Of a stretch of 64,000 bases of DNA, positions 1 through 12,962 are shown piece after piece. The stretch covers positions 19,017,813 to 19,081,812 of the forward strand of contig OZ024807.1 of assembly GCA_964017045.1 (NCBI GenBank). The letters run 5' to 3'. How positions within the stretch are numbered: the stretch's first letter is position 1; every line of letters begins with the position of its first letter. The DNA comes from Omphiscola glabra. Lineage: Eukaryota; Mollusca; Gastropoda; Lymnaeidae. Made by a program: the position numbers and the translations under genes. The notes under the pieces are model-generated. The model saw only the letters and a list, made by a program, of their open reading frames with translations. It was not told the DNA's origin and searched no databases.

Positions 1-397
1 CACGCCATCCACTAAAGCAACTGGGCTTGATCGATTGGCGCTTTACTTGTAAGTAGGTTATGTTAACCCTCACCCTACCAACTCACTCAGCATTCGCTGT
101 TGTATGTTCTCGTAGAACACGAGCGATTTGTGTTTTTCAAGAAGCTTAATGTTATGCCACATGAATAATTTTACATTAGTGTTACACAATCTTTACGTTA
201 GACACAAGTTTGCTTTTGTAGCAGTGTGCAGAGTATGTGGTTCGTTGGTGGCAATTTTAAATGCGGTTTACAAATCCAAGATAGTCAAGATTAATTGGTT
301 CTAACAGTATGGTATGGTAAAAGCAGAAAAAGATTTAAAAACAGGTGTAAGAAAACTTGGGAAAAAAAAAGAAAATATCTAAATATAAATAAATATA

Positions 398-433
<36 letters not shown>

Positions 434-3400
434 ACATGTTCTTTACAGAATGACAAACATCTAAGTGTAATTATCTAACAAAAAACAAAGTAGATACATC
501 TATATTAAGAAACATTTGTACACGTTATTAAAAAAATACCAAATATTCAATAAAAACAAGGGATAGCTGTTGATGTGTAACACGTTATTCAAAGTATGAA
601 AAACATACCAAAATAGCTCTAAAATATCGTCATATTAATCAATAATCACGTAGCATAATGTAGTTGACATGAACACTTATTATAACTAGGGCTTAAACGT
701 GTGCTGTTTTTTTACACCACCAATGGTGAATTCGAAAAAGTAAATTACCCTGTGTGTCCAAGAATTACACAAAGTAGTTAACGTCTCATTTTATTTAATA
801 TGCAACGAAATCTACTGCCATATATCGTGATAGGAGTTGTTTGTTTGTTTTTTTAGTTTGATGTCTTTTACATAAAAGTGTAGTCTATATATCTTTGGAC
901 AGACGAGAGCGTTGTAGTTTTTATGCGATGGCCCTGGAAACAAAATAAATCTTTAACTCTTCCCTTAGACAGAAATCACTAAACTATTTAGAGCCTTTGT
1001 CTTTTGATTGCAGCTGCGAGAATTAAAACAAAAAGTACTGTCAAACAAAGTGGAACAGCGACTAAGCCATTTAAAAAAAAATATGGGGAAAGAAACATTT
1101 ATATATTATTCAGTCATGATATTAAAAGGGTTTTAATAATTCTGTGTCACTCTTTTTTTTTTTTAAATTATTACAAAAGAAACGGTTTCGTTTCGACAGC
1201 AGGGCAGCCTATATAGAGAGCCATAACACGGTCATTTTAGAGAATGTGGTGGATGTGGTCTAATGGGTGGCGTGAGTTTCCTTGCGCTCCACAATCATAA
1301 CTATCCTGCATCATCGTTTATATGCCTCTGCCCTAGCGTAGAAAAGAGAGGGTGTCACGGGACGGCGCCTTAAAAAAAGGTGTCATTCTCGGTCCAAAGC
1401 AAACAAAAATAAAGTTAATTCATGTATTTTTAAGAGGAAAATGAACATTTGTGAAAGTGGAAAAATACATCTCTGCATTGTGATTTTATTAAAATTTATA
1501 TCAATGCATGTGCCTACACTTTCATTACATTTTCAGTCTTCGCGGTAGGAGCCACTTTGTCTCCCCCTAGCCATCATAGTTTTAACAAGTCTTTATTTAA
1601 ACACTAAGTACAGCTTACTGACATGGATTGGCGTAGGAAGAAGTGTTTCTTTCATACAATTTCCTCCGGGAAGGACATTCAGATATAGGGGGGGGGGGGA
1701 GGCGCAGTGCCAGTGGAATGAGCGTAGCTATATTGGGAATAAGGTGCATATGTCCCCGGGCGCCAGTCCAGCGGGGGCACCTAAATGAAATTTTACTCTA
1801 TTAATGGATGGGTTTCAGAGTTTAAAGGGTGGGGTAAAAATGAAACTTCTCCTCTTGCACCATAAGTGGATGTGCAATTATTTATGTTTATTGGTTATAT
1901 ATTTTTTAAATATATGTTTCATGAAATATGTTTTTCCAAATAACATAAAATATATTTTACTTACATTTATCACATGTGCCTGATTACATTATGAGCTTTA
2001 TTTAAAAATTAAAATAACTTTCATTCTGCATACATTGTTCAATAAATAGTACTCAAATGGATTCAAAACGTTAATTAATAAATTTTTTTTTTAAAACGAG
2101 GATTACTAGACTTTGCCTGCTTCGCAACTTAAATCTTTTTAAAACTTATTTTGAATTTCAAGATTAAAAATAATTTTAAATAAAAATAAAAATCAAGGCT
2201 CCGCCAAAAGTTTCAAAGGCTTTCTTGTCTATAAATCGTTCCCTTCTCTTGATAGAGTACCTTTCAAGACCCGTTGTACTCGGTGCCGAGGTTTAAATCT
2301 CTCTATGAATACGTATTTCTTTGTGACGAGACCAATTTCCAGTGATAAATGCCCAAAATGTCTGCATTTTTATAAATAATTTATATTAACTTCGCGTTTG
2401 CTTGTCTGTTTCTGGCTTCCATTACTAATTGACCCACTTCCCGTCATCCGATCGAATTGAAACCTGGTATGTAGACTAGTTGACGATTATAACACATTGT
2501 AACAAATATGCAGCCGCACCGTTTAACACTAAATAACAAAACTAAGTTTTTCTTCTTTTTTTTTTGGCGGTTATGGAGGGAATAGGATGGCGCTGATTCT
2601 GTACTTGGGTATGAGCTCCATTACACGCATTATGCGCTTCACATTACAACTTGGCAATGACCGCCGAAAAATAGCTTGGCATTGTTTAGAATCCGTATTT
2701 TAAAGGCTGTTTTTGATTTAATACTTTGCCCTGGCGTTTCAAGCTTTACCATTACAAAAATTAGTTAAATTTTAGAATATATAAATTTAAAACTGCGCAC
2801 AAATTTCTCGATTTACCTAAATTTTTACACTCTGCCACTAACAAACTATATATTAATAAATATGTAACAAGGATGTTATACAAAGCCCAACACCGAAATG
2901 GTAATTACTGTGGATAGGAAATTAACTTCCTGTCAATGGTTGAGTCACAGTATTTGTTCAGATCCAGACAATACAATAATTACTAATATGAAAAGTCACA
3001 AACACGATTAGGTATGTTGGGGGAAATAGTTAATAAGTGTTTAGAATTTATTAAGAAAGTGGGAGCTGACAGTTATTAGAAGATATTTAGACAGTGACGT
3101 TGTAACGGGGGAAGTCGAAGGTGTGTTAAGGAAAGTTTCGGGAGGGGGGTATTTTAATTGTATATTGAATAGTTTTACATTAAAGTCGATCGAGTGTGGC
3201 TAATATGAATCGATTGAATAGAGTTTTTAAAAAATATTTTTACTGTCGTAATATTACAACATTATTACATGAACATATCAAACTAAATTGATTCAACTCC
3301 TTCAATTTCACTTTTAAAACAATTGGATAAAGAAACACTTTTGAAAATCAACTTCTTTATCACATCTCAATTTCAGACCGTAAAATAAATTAAACAAACT

Positions 3401-4364
3401 ATGAATTATAAGATTTTAGTACTTTCAAAGTCACACTCATACGTTATTCATTTTGTTGAAAAGATAATGTTAATTATCTATATGGGTTTTTAAAAAAAAG
3501 GAAAGAAAAGAAAAGAACACATTTTTAAACAAATCAATAATCAATACGTATTTCTCAAATTTTATTTTAAATGTAAGGAACATAATTTCATTAAAAAACT
3601 ATTGATAAAATAAACGATTAAAAAAAATAAATAATCAATTTGTAAATATAATCATAAAATTAATGATGCCAAGTATTGAAGACCGGAAGAATATTACCTT
3701 AAATGGTTTTCTGTTTCGGTGTCAATCGCATACATAGGACCGATAGTACATGTATCACAGCGAATTTGAAAAATGTGTTCACTATTTCGCAAAAATATTT
3801 TTGGACACAAACTGATTTTATTGCTTTGCAGAAATTATTTAATGCATATGGTTCTCTGAAAAAATTCATTAAAAGTTGTTAAAATATTTAACAAGAATTT
3901 TAGCTAAAAATTAATAAATTAAGACACAGAAATACAATTATTAATACATTACTTTTAATTGTAAAATGATAATCAATTTTATATCATGACTTTTAAATGT
4001 TACGTAATTTAAGGTTTTATCAACTAATATGTTTAAAAAATGAACCATCAGGCACTTTAGATGGTCCCTCAGTTTAAATACTATGATACAGAATTTGGGA
4101 TTATTTTAAAGTAACTATGTGTCATCTAATTTCTGATATATTGAGAGTAATTCAACGTCCTCTGCTTTTTTTGAACTACGTTAACCAACATTTCTGAAGT
4201 GTTCAGTAATTGAACAAATTTGAGTGATTTTACTTAAATATATGTTTGAATAATATCTTTGTTTCAATTTGTTTAATATTAACGAAACAGAAATATTAAT
4301 TTTTCTCATTTTCTGAATATAAATGTACATACATGTAAAATTAATGTTCAAACATCTTGGGTGA
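1..4364. other. AT-rich non-coding stretch
   Basis: No coding region is supported here. A TA microsatellite lies at about 391-432. A short GC-richer block at 1241-1375 has a weak tRNA-like look (a TGGTCTAATGG box-A-like string) and might be SINE-derived, but no box B is clear. A GC-richer patch with a run of G lies at 1690-1770. The 2915-2970 segment shares a short motif (GGAAATTAACTTCCTGTCAA) with 29321-29370 and, more weakly, with 38271-38310. Confidence 0.5.
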
Positions 4365-4640
4365 AGAGAATGACTGATTAGAAGAGAATGACTGAAGAGA
4401 ATGACTGAAGAGAATGACTGAAGAGAATGACTGAAGAGAATGATTGAAGAGAATGACTGATTAGAAGAGAATGACTGAAGAGAATGACTGAAGAGAATAA
4501 AATGATTGAAGAGAATAAAATCACTGAAGAGAATAAAATGACTGAAGAGAATAAAATGACTGATAAGAAGAGAATGACTTTTTAGAAGAGAATGACTTAT
4601 TAGAAGAGAATGACTAATTACAAGAGAACGACTCGTTAGA
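4365..4640. repeat. Minisatellite based on AAGAGAATGACTG (13 bp) with longer variants
   Basis: The 13-bp unit AAGAGAATGACTG is repeated, then passes into 18-bp variants (AAGAGAATAAAATGACTG) and TTAGAAGAGAATGACT variants. Because the units carry few stops on the minus strand, they create a long but artificial serine/phenylalanine-rich reading frame. I see no sign that it is a gene. Confidence 0.9.
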
Positions 4641-4770
4641 AAAGATTCCTCTTCTTCGATATAGTAAGGGCCCACGATAAATTTAGTGAAAATTCTGGCT
4701 CCTATGAATGTAGACGGGATTTGCAATGTTTCTGTGCCTGGTGTTGACGAGAATATTTCACTGGTTGCAA
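4641..4770 (+). repeat. Dispersed repeat, GGGCCCACGAT family, copy 1
   Basis: This stretch aligns over about 130 bp with 50728-50860, including the strings AAGGGCCCACGAT and ATATTTCACTGGTTGCAA. Two more copies of the same end lie in inverse orientation at about 52043-52110 and 63455-63500. The 13-bp minisatellite abuts its start. A terminus of the form TC...CTATATATTAAGGGCCCACG would suit a Helitron 5' end, but that is inference. Confidence 0.6.
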
Positions 4771-5106
4771 AAGTGTACAGTACAATTTTAAAAACACTTT
4801 AATACATGTGAGTTAAAAAGAATAAGAATAACTTCATTTTCTTTATGCGTTTGATCCATGCAGATATATGCTTAACATAATATTAAACGTATTTGAATTT
4901 ATTTAAAGTACACTTTGAAATACTTTTAAGATTGTGTTAAATGCATACAGACAGTTATTGAGACAAAAACTTGCAACGAAGAACCCAGTGAAGAAATTAA
5001 TTTTCTTGTTTTCCTTTTTTAAAATTTTATTTTTAACTTCTTTTTTTTTAAAAATCAATCTATTACAACAATTCAAGAACTAACCGCATTGCAATTATTT
5101 ATTCAA

Positions 5107-5200
5107 AGAATGTGTCTTACCTAATGCGATGAACGACAAGTCCATCTTTGTATTTGGTGTTTCGTATTTTTTATAAACGGCTCCTCATAAATTAAAATAT
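5107..5200 (-). other. Block homologous to 31315-31425, possible decayed receptor exon end
   Basis: The plus-strand sequence around TGTCTTACCTAATGCGATGA resembles that at 31322-31350 (TGTTACCTTATGCAATGA) and the similarity continues for about 90 bp with gaps. On the minus strand both end in a possible splice donor (TTAG|GTAAGA here). I infer a remnant of the same receptor duplication that produced the 6.9-14 kb and 31-35 kb blocks. No open frame is preserved with confidence. Confidence 0.3.
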
Positions 5201-5562
5201 CAACGAAATCCTCATATTTGTAACCAAAATGTGTAACTTGTTTTTCAAACTATAAATCCTTTAAAACAAGACATTTGATATATTCTTGAAGATTCCTACC
5301 ACGTTACATATAAAGAAATGGTGACAAAACACCTTAGATTAATTTCCTAAACTGGGTCCCACGCCCCACGGGGGCAATTTGATTTTTAAGGGGGACAATT
5401 CGAAAAATAGAAGTCTTACATGTGAAAATCTACCATATAATTTTTTTTTTTTAATTGTTTAAATTCTTTTTATTTTTTTAAATTTTTTTTTGTATTTAAA
5501 AAAATTTTTTTTTTTTTAATCTACCATCTAGAGCTAGCCAACCTAGTAAAGAGTCGTTTGGC

Positions 5563-6295
5563 ATGCAAATCAGTGCAGAAAAGACAAAAATGATGACGAA
5601 TAGCACTAATGGCATCACCACTGAAATTAAGGTTGGGGAGGAAATATTAGAGACAGTTGGCAGCTTCAAGTACATCGGAACAATAGTTTCGGAACAAGGC
5701 TCCAAGCTCGAATTGATGGCCAGGATTGCTCAGACCACGACAGCACTAAAGAGGCTCAAGAAAATATGGAACGACAAAAATATAGCCCCCAGCACCAAAA
5801 TCAGGCTGATGCGCTCATTAATCCTCTCCATTTTCTTATATGCCTGTGAGTCCTGGACATTAAGAGCAGAACTTGAAAGGAAAATAAAGGCGATGGAGAT
5901 GAGATGTTACAGGGGCATTCTTGGCATTTGCCATAGAGACCACGACACCAATGAGCAAATAAAAGAAAGGATTCGTCAAGCAATTGGGCAATACGATGAC
6001 CTCCTGACGTCTGTTAAAAAGCGCAAACTTGAATGGTATGGCCACGTGACCAGAAAACAAGGGCTCGCCAAAGAGATCTTGCAGGGCACTACTAGAGGAG
6101 GGAGAAGAAGAAGAAGACAAAGAAAAAGATGGGAAGATAATATCAAAGAATGGACGGGATTACAACTAGGCGATGCTATGCGTAGGGCAGGAGACCGAGA
6201 GGAATGGAGAAGAATAGTGTACATGTCATCTGTGGCACACCAACGTTCGAACGACTACGGGACCTGATGATCATGATGATGATGATGATGATGAA
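5563..6295 (+). mobile_element. 5'-truncated RTE-like LINE (reverse transcriptase C-terminal part)
   Basis: An open frame of 234 residues ends at 6267 and covers the C-terminal part of a non-LTR retrotransposon reverse transcriptase: the 'FKYIGTIVSEQG' segment, the 'LYACESWTLR' segment after the thumb, and a 'WEDNIKEWTG' C-terminal block. The palm domain with its catalytic aspartates is missing, so this copy is dead, as expected for 5' truncation during target-primed insertion. A (TGATGA)n tail follows the stop codon at 6266-6293, typical of RTE-type 3' ends. The frame is intact across its whole length, suggesting a fairly recent insertion. The start position is simply where homology and the open frame begin, not a translation start. 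Confidence 0.85.
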
Positions 6296-6585
6296 TATTT
6301 GGGTATTGCTGAGGAAACAGAAAAATTCGAAACACGTATATACATATATTTAATGTATGTTTAACACTTTTAAGCGTTTCTGTGCTAAGAATATTTTTTT
6401 TAAATATTGATAACTATAATTTTATAAAACAGAATAGAACAAATTCAAGAAATGGGTCAAATATTTTTATTTTTCATCAAGCTATACTATATAAGCGTTT
6501 AAACCCGCTATTTAATTTAACTTTAATCCCATTGTTCATTAATAACATAATTTAACGGCCTTATTTTTGAACCCCCCTTTAACGC

Positions 6586-6619
<34 letters not shown>

Positions 6620-6879
6620 TTTACATAATTTTGTGAAACTGTTCAAAATCTTTGAAACTCTAATCTTTTTACCAACTTTAACAACTCTAGAAGAAGTGGA
6701 TGATATTGAAATTATAAATAAAATTGTATTTAAACGAATATGGTTTAAATCGAGATTTCCTTAATAATTAGCTGTTTTTCTCGACATAACATAAATGCAT
6801 TCTCATTAGAAATTATATTTCTAAAACTAGGGAATTGCTAGGGATGTGCGATTAAATATATTGTCCTTTATAATTCATA

Positions 6880-7160
6880 CGGAAAAATTTCGTCTTGTTA
6901 TATTGGCAGAGGTAAATGTAGAAATACAACTTCAATAACTTAGAATTTTAATATTTAAAAAGAAACAATTGGAAATTTTGGTAAGGTATGTCTGCATCTT
7001 CTGCATTTTGAAATTACATTGTTATCATTAAAAAAAAAAACAATTGCCTTTCCTGCAGTGTAGTGATAGGTTTTCGTTTGACAATAAAAAAATATATTTA
7101 ATGTCTGTAATTTGATAATAATAAAACTAATGTATACATTTGTTTTTTTTTTTTTTACAT
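6880..7160 (-). pseudogene. Heavily decayed IgSF receptor exon (third copy)
   Basis: The minus strand reads KAIVFFF..., then KCRRCRHTLPKFP, matching TIVFYQDN and TCRRCITCLVTFP of the intact exon at 12657-12962. Stop codons and frameshifts follow, with recognisable remnants of the 'SNGSCIYKFTY' segment. It sits in a segmental duplication: 6886-8170 aligns through introns with about 12690-14250. It has no coding capacity left. Confidence 0.7.
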
Positions 7161-8170
7161 ACTTCAAAAGAAAAGTGTTAACAGTTGAAAGTTAACATTC
7201 CAAAAACGATTCATCAGTTGGGTAATTTTTAAGCAATACTTTAGACAAACACACAAATTGAGCTTCGTAGAATGTGTGTTTTTTTTTTAATATAACAATT
7301 AACAATGCGTGAGTCTATTTTTCAGAATAACAGGCAAAACTAAAATTAATTAATTTATAATTTAACCAACGAATGAAGGATCTTTGATTTGAATTAAGTG
7401 CTGTTTTTTTTTTACATTTCAATTACTTTATTGTGCTATGAATACGTCACTTGAATGTTTTTGTAGAATGCAAGATGGATACACACAAGTTAGGACGGTA
7501 GGGATAAAGTATTTAATACAAGGGACGTAATAACTGTAAGTATTTAAAAGTATTTGTAATCTTTTTGGAGCTGAAAAAGGCTCATCTGATCAATTCTACT
7601 GGAAATTTTAGTGTAAAATAATAAGCTAAGGCTTAACCAGTTAAATATTAATAAAAGATTGCATATGTAATTAATAATAATATCATCATCATAAGTCAGT
7701 CAAATGTGTGTATAATATTTCGACAATTAATTTAGTAGTAAGTTAAATTTTAGTTTTATTGACACTTCTAAATGAATATGCCTAATTTCTTTTTTATACT
7801 TGAATGCAATGTTGAAAAAAAAAAGTATGAATCTATTCAGTGTCGAGACTTGTTAATATCACTCAACAAATTTAAAAATAACACTTTTTAACGGAAAACC
7901 AGTTTTTGATATCGTGAATCCTCTATACAAAATAAAATATAAAATATTTGATAGCATCTACACAATTTCCTAAATTAAAAACTTCACTTCTTATCTGAAT
8001 GATCAAAAACAAGAGCCTATGAAAATGGCCGTCTTATAAATGCTCTTTTGTTGTTTTTTGCATCTATTCTTGGAGCTGGTTGCAGGGTCGTGTTTATTTC
8101 CAATACAGCCCCTTTATTTTATCGTGAAATGTATTTTTGTCGGTTTCAATTTGTCTATCCTTCCGATTGG
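6880..8170. repeat. Segmental duplication, copy 1 (partner 12690-14250)
   Basis: Long collinear similarity to 12690-14250, including non-coding landmarks: the AGTTAACATTCCAA block (7190 versus 13246), the ATGTAATTAATAATAATATCATCAT block (7665 versus 13722), and GGAGCTGGTTG (8064 versus 14133). The similarity is moderate with many small indels, so the duplication is old. Confidence 0.7.
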
Positions 8171-9780
8171 TTGGGTTTGTAGTGTGTCGGTTTTAATAAT
8201 TTAAAAATGTATATAGTGATGAAATTTCGGACTTTTAATGGAAGAAAAGAAGTAAACTGTTCTTAAGAGGGCAACAATCAAAGTGTTGATTTTAATGTGA
8301 GCATAGAATAAAATAAATACACAAAAAAAAAAAAAAAAAAAAAAAAAACAATGGCAATTAATTGAATACGGTACAGTTCATCTCAATCTGCATCTATAAT
8401 AAAAAATATTGACTTTTATTTTTTGTCATGATACGTACTTAAAGTTAAATCTAAATTTCTTGATGAATATAGATCCCTTTTTTAATGTATACATTTAATA
8501 CTTTTTATTTTTCATTTTAAATAAAAATAATAATAATGATTTTTTCTTTGAAGTTTGGGGGGGATGGGGGGCTCTTTTGATTACCTAAGAGTCTTCTTCT
8601 CCTTAATCTGGAATAAACTAGGAGTTAGCTTGACAGATTTGCACAAACGTTAACAAGCAATCTACGGCGATATGGCTCCCTGTGCTATCACTTTAGTTCT
8701 TTCACGATATGCGTCTCGGCTCATAGGAAGATATTGTTTAAAATAAAATATGTTCTTGTGTTCTCTAAGGGCTATATTTACAATTTAAATCATTTATATA
8801 AGGATGTTATGGCAGATTATTCAAATAATGTATATTGGAATATAGAAAAAAAAATGTATGTCTGAGTGTAGAAGTTAAAGTAACAATTCAAGATAGATCT
8901 GCAATGATCTCCCCAAAAGAATAAACAAACTGTCAAGGAAAACATAAATTAAAATATTAAGCAGAATACATTAAAAAAATAAATAAATAAAACATAAACA
9001 TTTTATTATTAATTATACATTTCTTTATAATCCGTCACGTTTATTAAAAGATCGGACATAAATCTAATTGTGTTTCCCTGAGTCAACGTTGTTTGCCTCT
9101 CAACCAAATAAATTGCGAACCGGTGTAAAGAGCCCTGTTTAATTGACAAGTTAGCTGACCTTAGTCAAAGGATAAAATCTGAAAAATAAAAACATTAAAT
9201 GTGAAAAATAGAATGGCATGTTTTTATTAAACAAAAGTATGTTAAAGTCACATATATAATTTGAGGCAAAACTAAACTTCAATAGATCAGGCCTAAATTA
9301 AAATCGTGGTTAAATACATTATTTTATTTTTTTAAACACTCGTAGCAAAATAAGTGATTACCTCTTCTAATTGGAACTTTGGAAGCTCTTTGATGGGTAA
9401 AAAACTTAAAATACTCACGAGGTTTCCTCCGTATCTGCATTTTTTTTGGATTTGAAAAATATTGAAAATCTTACCGAAAGAAATAGAAATGTTCCTTACC
9501 TTTTTAAAAAGAAAAATCTAACGAAAGGAAGACGCGCTGTTTACTAATTTTACGAAAAATAAACCGTATTAGTTGCTGATCTTACAAAGGGAAACTACAT
9601 TGTTTAGTAATTGTAGTTTTTTTGGTAATAATATTTTTACCAATTTCTTTTTTAAATGTATGATATTTTTTTATATTAAAATAAACAACATTTAAAATTT
9701 CAATTACCAGACAATAAACTGCAATGCAGTGTTTGATTGCTTCGTTTCAAGTGATAATCTGTCTCGAAGGCACATATGAT
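8171..9780. other. AT-rich non-coding stretch
   Basis: A poly-A run lies at about 8322-8348 and a short G run near 8558. No coding region or repeat family is supported. Confidence 0.5.
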
Positions 9781-9794
9781 TATTTTTAACGTTA

Positions 9795-12700
9795 AACAAT
9801 ATATGAGGAAATACCTTTCGATTTGTTACAGCTTGAGTCGGAACACTGAATATATAATATTGTTATGTTCTCACTCGATGTGTATACTCTACACCAGCTG
9901 ATACTATGTGCATCTTTAACTGAATTATTTAAAGAGGGGGACGTGTCCGGAGATTTTGCTGGAAAAAAAGTTCGTTTAGATAAAGAATAAAAACATAACC
10001 TTTAATACAATGAATACTTGCGCATTAAATATTCTATAAGTTGACATTGTCGTAGATAGTTCATGAAATGCGGACTGATGTATTATTTAAAATAATTATT
10101 GTAAAACTTATGTATGAAATCACATATATTTTCATTGTATTCGTATTAATATTTCGATAAACACTATTTTTCCTTTTTTTTCCCCTTACTCATTTAACGC
10201 AATCTAGATTTACGTATTACCTCACTGGCTCTGAAGATATACATCCTCGATATTCCAAAGTTCAGGTCGTCTAATGAGCCAGTGACATTGGGGTACACAT
10301 TTACCAATAACTCATAATGACCAATTGTAATGTGGCTGGTTGACATAGAGTACAGTTGGTCTGACAATATGGAGGCGAGCCACAACACTCAGTACTGCTG
10401 TTCATGTCACTAAGAGGTGATGCCTTGGGATTCTTGTAAAAAAAAATAATGCTATCATGTACACTTTGTAATACATGTTTAAATTATTAACACAGATTAT
10501 GTTCTTGTTGTAAACAAATTTTAGTTAATACATAAATACATGTTATTATTTATTTTATTTTCTGATAATATTGAAAATAGTATGTATTTATCGTTAACTG
10601 TTGTGGTTTTTAGTGTATAATTAGACATTAAAAAGGGAAAACTAATTATCTAATTATTGTTTACAAATGTTGTGCCAATTTTTGCAAACAATATTTCACA
10701 TAAGATGTATTAATATTCTTTAATGATCCAAATAAATGGATTTTGTATTACATTGTAAATATTCATTTTCAGCAATTTGTTTCGCGCATCTGTTGCCTTT
10801 ATGATTCCTTCATACACAACTTTGTCCGCTGGAACGGTATTCAGTGAAGATGTCCCGTTCGTTGATTTCTATATTGGATTTCCTCTTGCTACTTTTCTTG
10901 TAAGCATGCAATGTCTGTGTTGAATTTTTGGAGTTCCTTATCAATAATGGCAGTCTATCTTGTATTGTCAATTGTTTGGTAAACGGTGTCAAATCCAACA
11001 CACATGGTTATTACATTCCATGTTGCCAAACGAAATGGTTGAGTCTTCCTTCCATGTACATTCCTTGCTTTACAACAAACAACAGCAAGAAAACAAAACA
11101 AAAAAAGTTTCTTCTAGTGAAGTGTCGTCACCAGTGCAGCTACTTAGCCGTGGCGATGTGTTATAGAGACAAGATTTTTCCAAATGCCACAGATCCACTC
11201 ACACCACGCATACTTGTGGATCAAAGAAAATTGCACGTGTCAATAGAACGTGGCGCTAAGTGCAGAAATTGAAGAAATGACATTGGAAACAGTGTCAGAT
11301 TGACCTCGGGAATCCTTCTACGGATTTTACAGTCAAAGTTTACTCCCGTAGTCTGACCCACATTGACTTTATGTATTTATACCAATATTTATTCAACACT
11401 TTCCCGTTTTTTAATGCGATTTTGTTACACATAAATTTTTGAATCAGCCATCTTGTTGTTAACCATACAAGTATATACCGGTAGTGACTTAAACATTTTA
11501 AATTATAAACTATAAAATAATTTTAAATAACAATTTTTCGCTTATCAATAAATTTATACGATCAAAATATCACAGATTTTAGTTTAAAATACATTGTTTT
11601 TAAGTGGGATTCATTTGTCTTTTTTTGTTTAAATATATGATAAATATATCTACAACAGCACATATATTATCTAAATCGTCGTACCCCATTAAATAAAAGA
11701 GTATAATGACAAAGGCCTATGGGATAGATTTTAAAAGCTGAGCACATCACCCTTAAATCAGACACATAGAAACCAACGACACACGTCAACTCTTTTGGTT
11801 GTGCTAAAAGGAGATAAATTAGAAAAACATGTTTTCATGTATTTATGATAAAAATAGTTTTATTTTAAATGTGTATATCTGATTAAGTTATATTTTAATT
11901 GTTAGTAATTGAACTGCTTTTTCATTGTTAAATATTTTCAAGGTAAACTAACCAGACGTATTTAATATGTATTCATTTGGTTTCAGTTACCCCCCCCCCC
12001 CTTAACTTTTTAAAATAAAATTAAACCTAGTATAAATATAACGCCAGGTCTGTTAGTGTCTGGTTAAATGGTGTAATGTAAGGATATTGTAAAATGTAAA
12101 TACGTATTTGATTAAATGTGCGCGAAATTGCCGATTCAAGAAGATATAATATGTTAAAACTACTATATTTAGACACGTCTTACACTAAAGGTAATGTTAG
12201 CTCACATACGTGCTACACACATACAAACATTAAAATAAAACTTAAATTAATAAATGTATTCAAATGTGTTATAAAAGCTGCACTTTTGTATAACATGCAT
12301 TGAAATTGAGTCAGTGAGAAAATGGCAGTAGACATAACTTATCAAATAAGCAAGGCATGAGGCTTCGCTTTACCTACTAGAGATTCAAATAAGCGACACA
12401 TTTTTATTATGGTAAAAGGGGGAGAGACGGCAATAAGGTTAGCAAAATAGGAAATGGGTAAGACAAAGTAAGGTCAAACCTTTAAAAAAAAACGTAACAA
12501 CGCATGAAGTCATCGTCAGCGAAAGAACAACAGAAAACACAGAATAACATTTTTTTAAAAATAGCACTTAGCTGAGAAGTAGTATCCGAGAGGGCAGCAA
12601 AATAATGTTAATACTTATTTTAAAGTGTAATTATATGATATTTAAAATATCATTACCATAAATTGTTAACGTGCAAGCATTCAATATATTTCCATGGAAG

Positions 12701-12962
12701 TCGTTGTCCTTGATCCATGCGGCAACCTGTTGTCTGATGATATTGATATATGTAAATTTGTAAATACAACTTCCATTACTTAGAATCGTAATATTTGAAA
12801 AGGAATTTTTAGGAAATGTAACCAAGCATGTGATGCATCTTCTGCATGTTGACATTAACTGGTTATCTTGATAAAATACAATCGTCTTGTCCCTTAGCGT
12901 AGCATTAGATGTTAATACAAGTGATTTCCCTTCCTCTACTGTTTTACAAAGTAATAGAACCT
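9795..12962 (-). pseudogene. IgSF receptor-like gene, copy A, frameshifted
   Basis: Exons read on the minus strand. A1 12657-12962 (306 bp, open, phase 1 to 1) encodes an Ig-like domain with CRRCITC and a later SNGSCIYKF. A2 11685-11803 (119 bp, open, phase 1 to 0) has the Ig strand-B cysteine and the 'CSAFKIYPIGLC' motif. A3 from 10432 to about 10218 (acceptor after a T run, ACAAG) starts NPKASPLSDMN, contains PPYCQTNCTL, and ends in the NVYPNVTGSLDDLNF block. Exon phases and lengths match copy B at 31.7-34.9 kb. A3 lacks 4 bp relative to copy B just after the CTL codons, which shifts the frame and gives an early stop. A remnant of the next exon, with its donor (AAAG|GTATTT), lies near 9815. 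No signal-peptide exon was found. The family is one of uncharacterised lophotrochozoan Ig proteins; ligand unknown. Confidence 0.7.
10806..11280 (+). other. Unresolved insertion in copy A intron, partly similar to 30940-31110
   Basis: About 475 bp less AT-biased than its surroundings. The segment 10830-10895 resembles 30952-31020 (shared CATTCGTTGATTTC-like string). It holds open frames on both strands but none resembles a known family. It lies between exons A2 and A3 of the broken receptor gene, so it is either an insertion or a displaced terminal exon. I cannot decide. Confidence 0.35.

Noticed and set aside
1241..1375. Possible tRNA or tRNA-derived SINE
   Set aside because: A box-A-like string is present but no acceptable box B or cloverleaf was found.
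4181..4726. 181-residue minus-strand frame rich in Ser, Phe and His
   Set aside because: It is produced by the AAGAGAATGACTG minisatellite; periodic composition and no domain.
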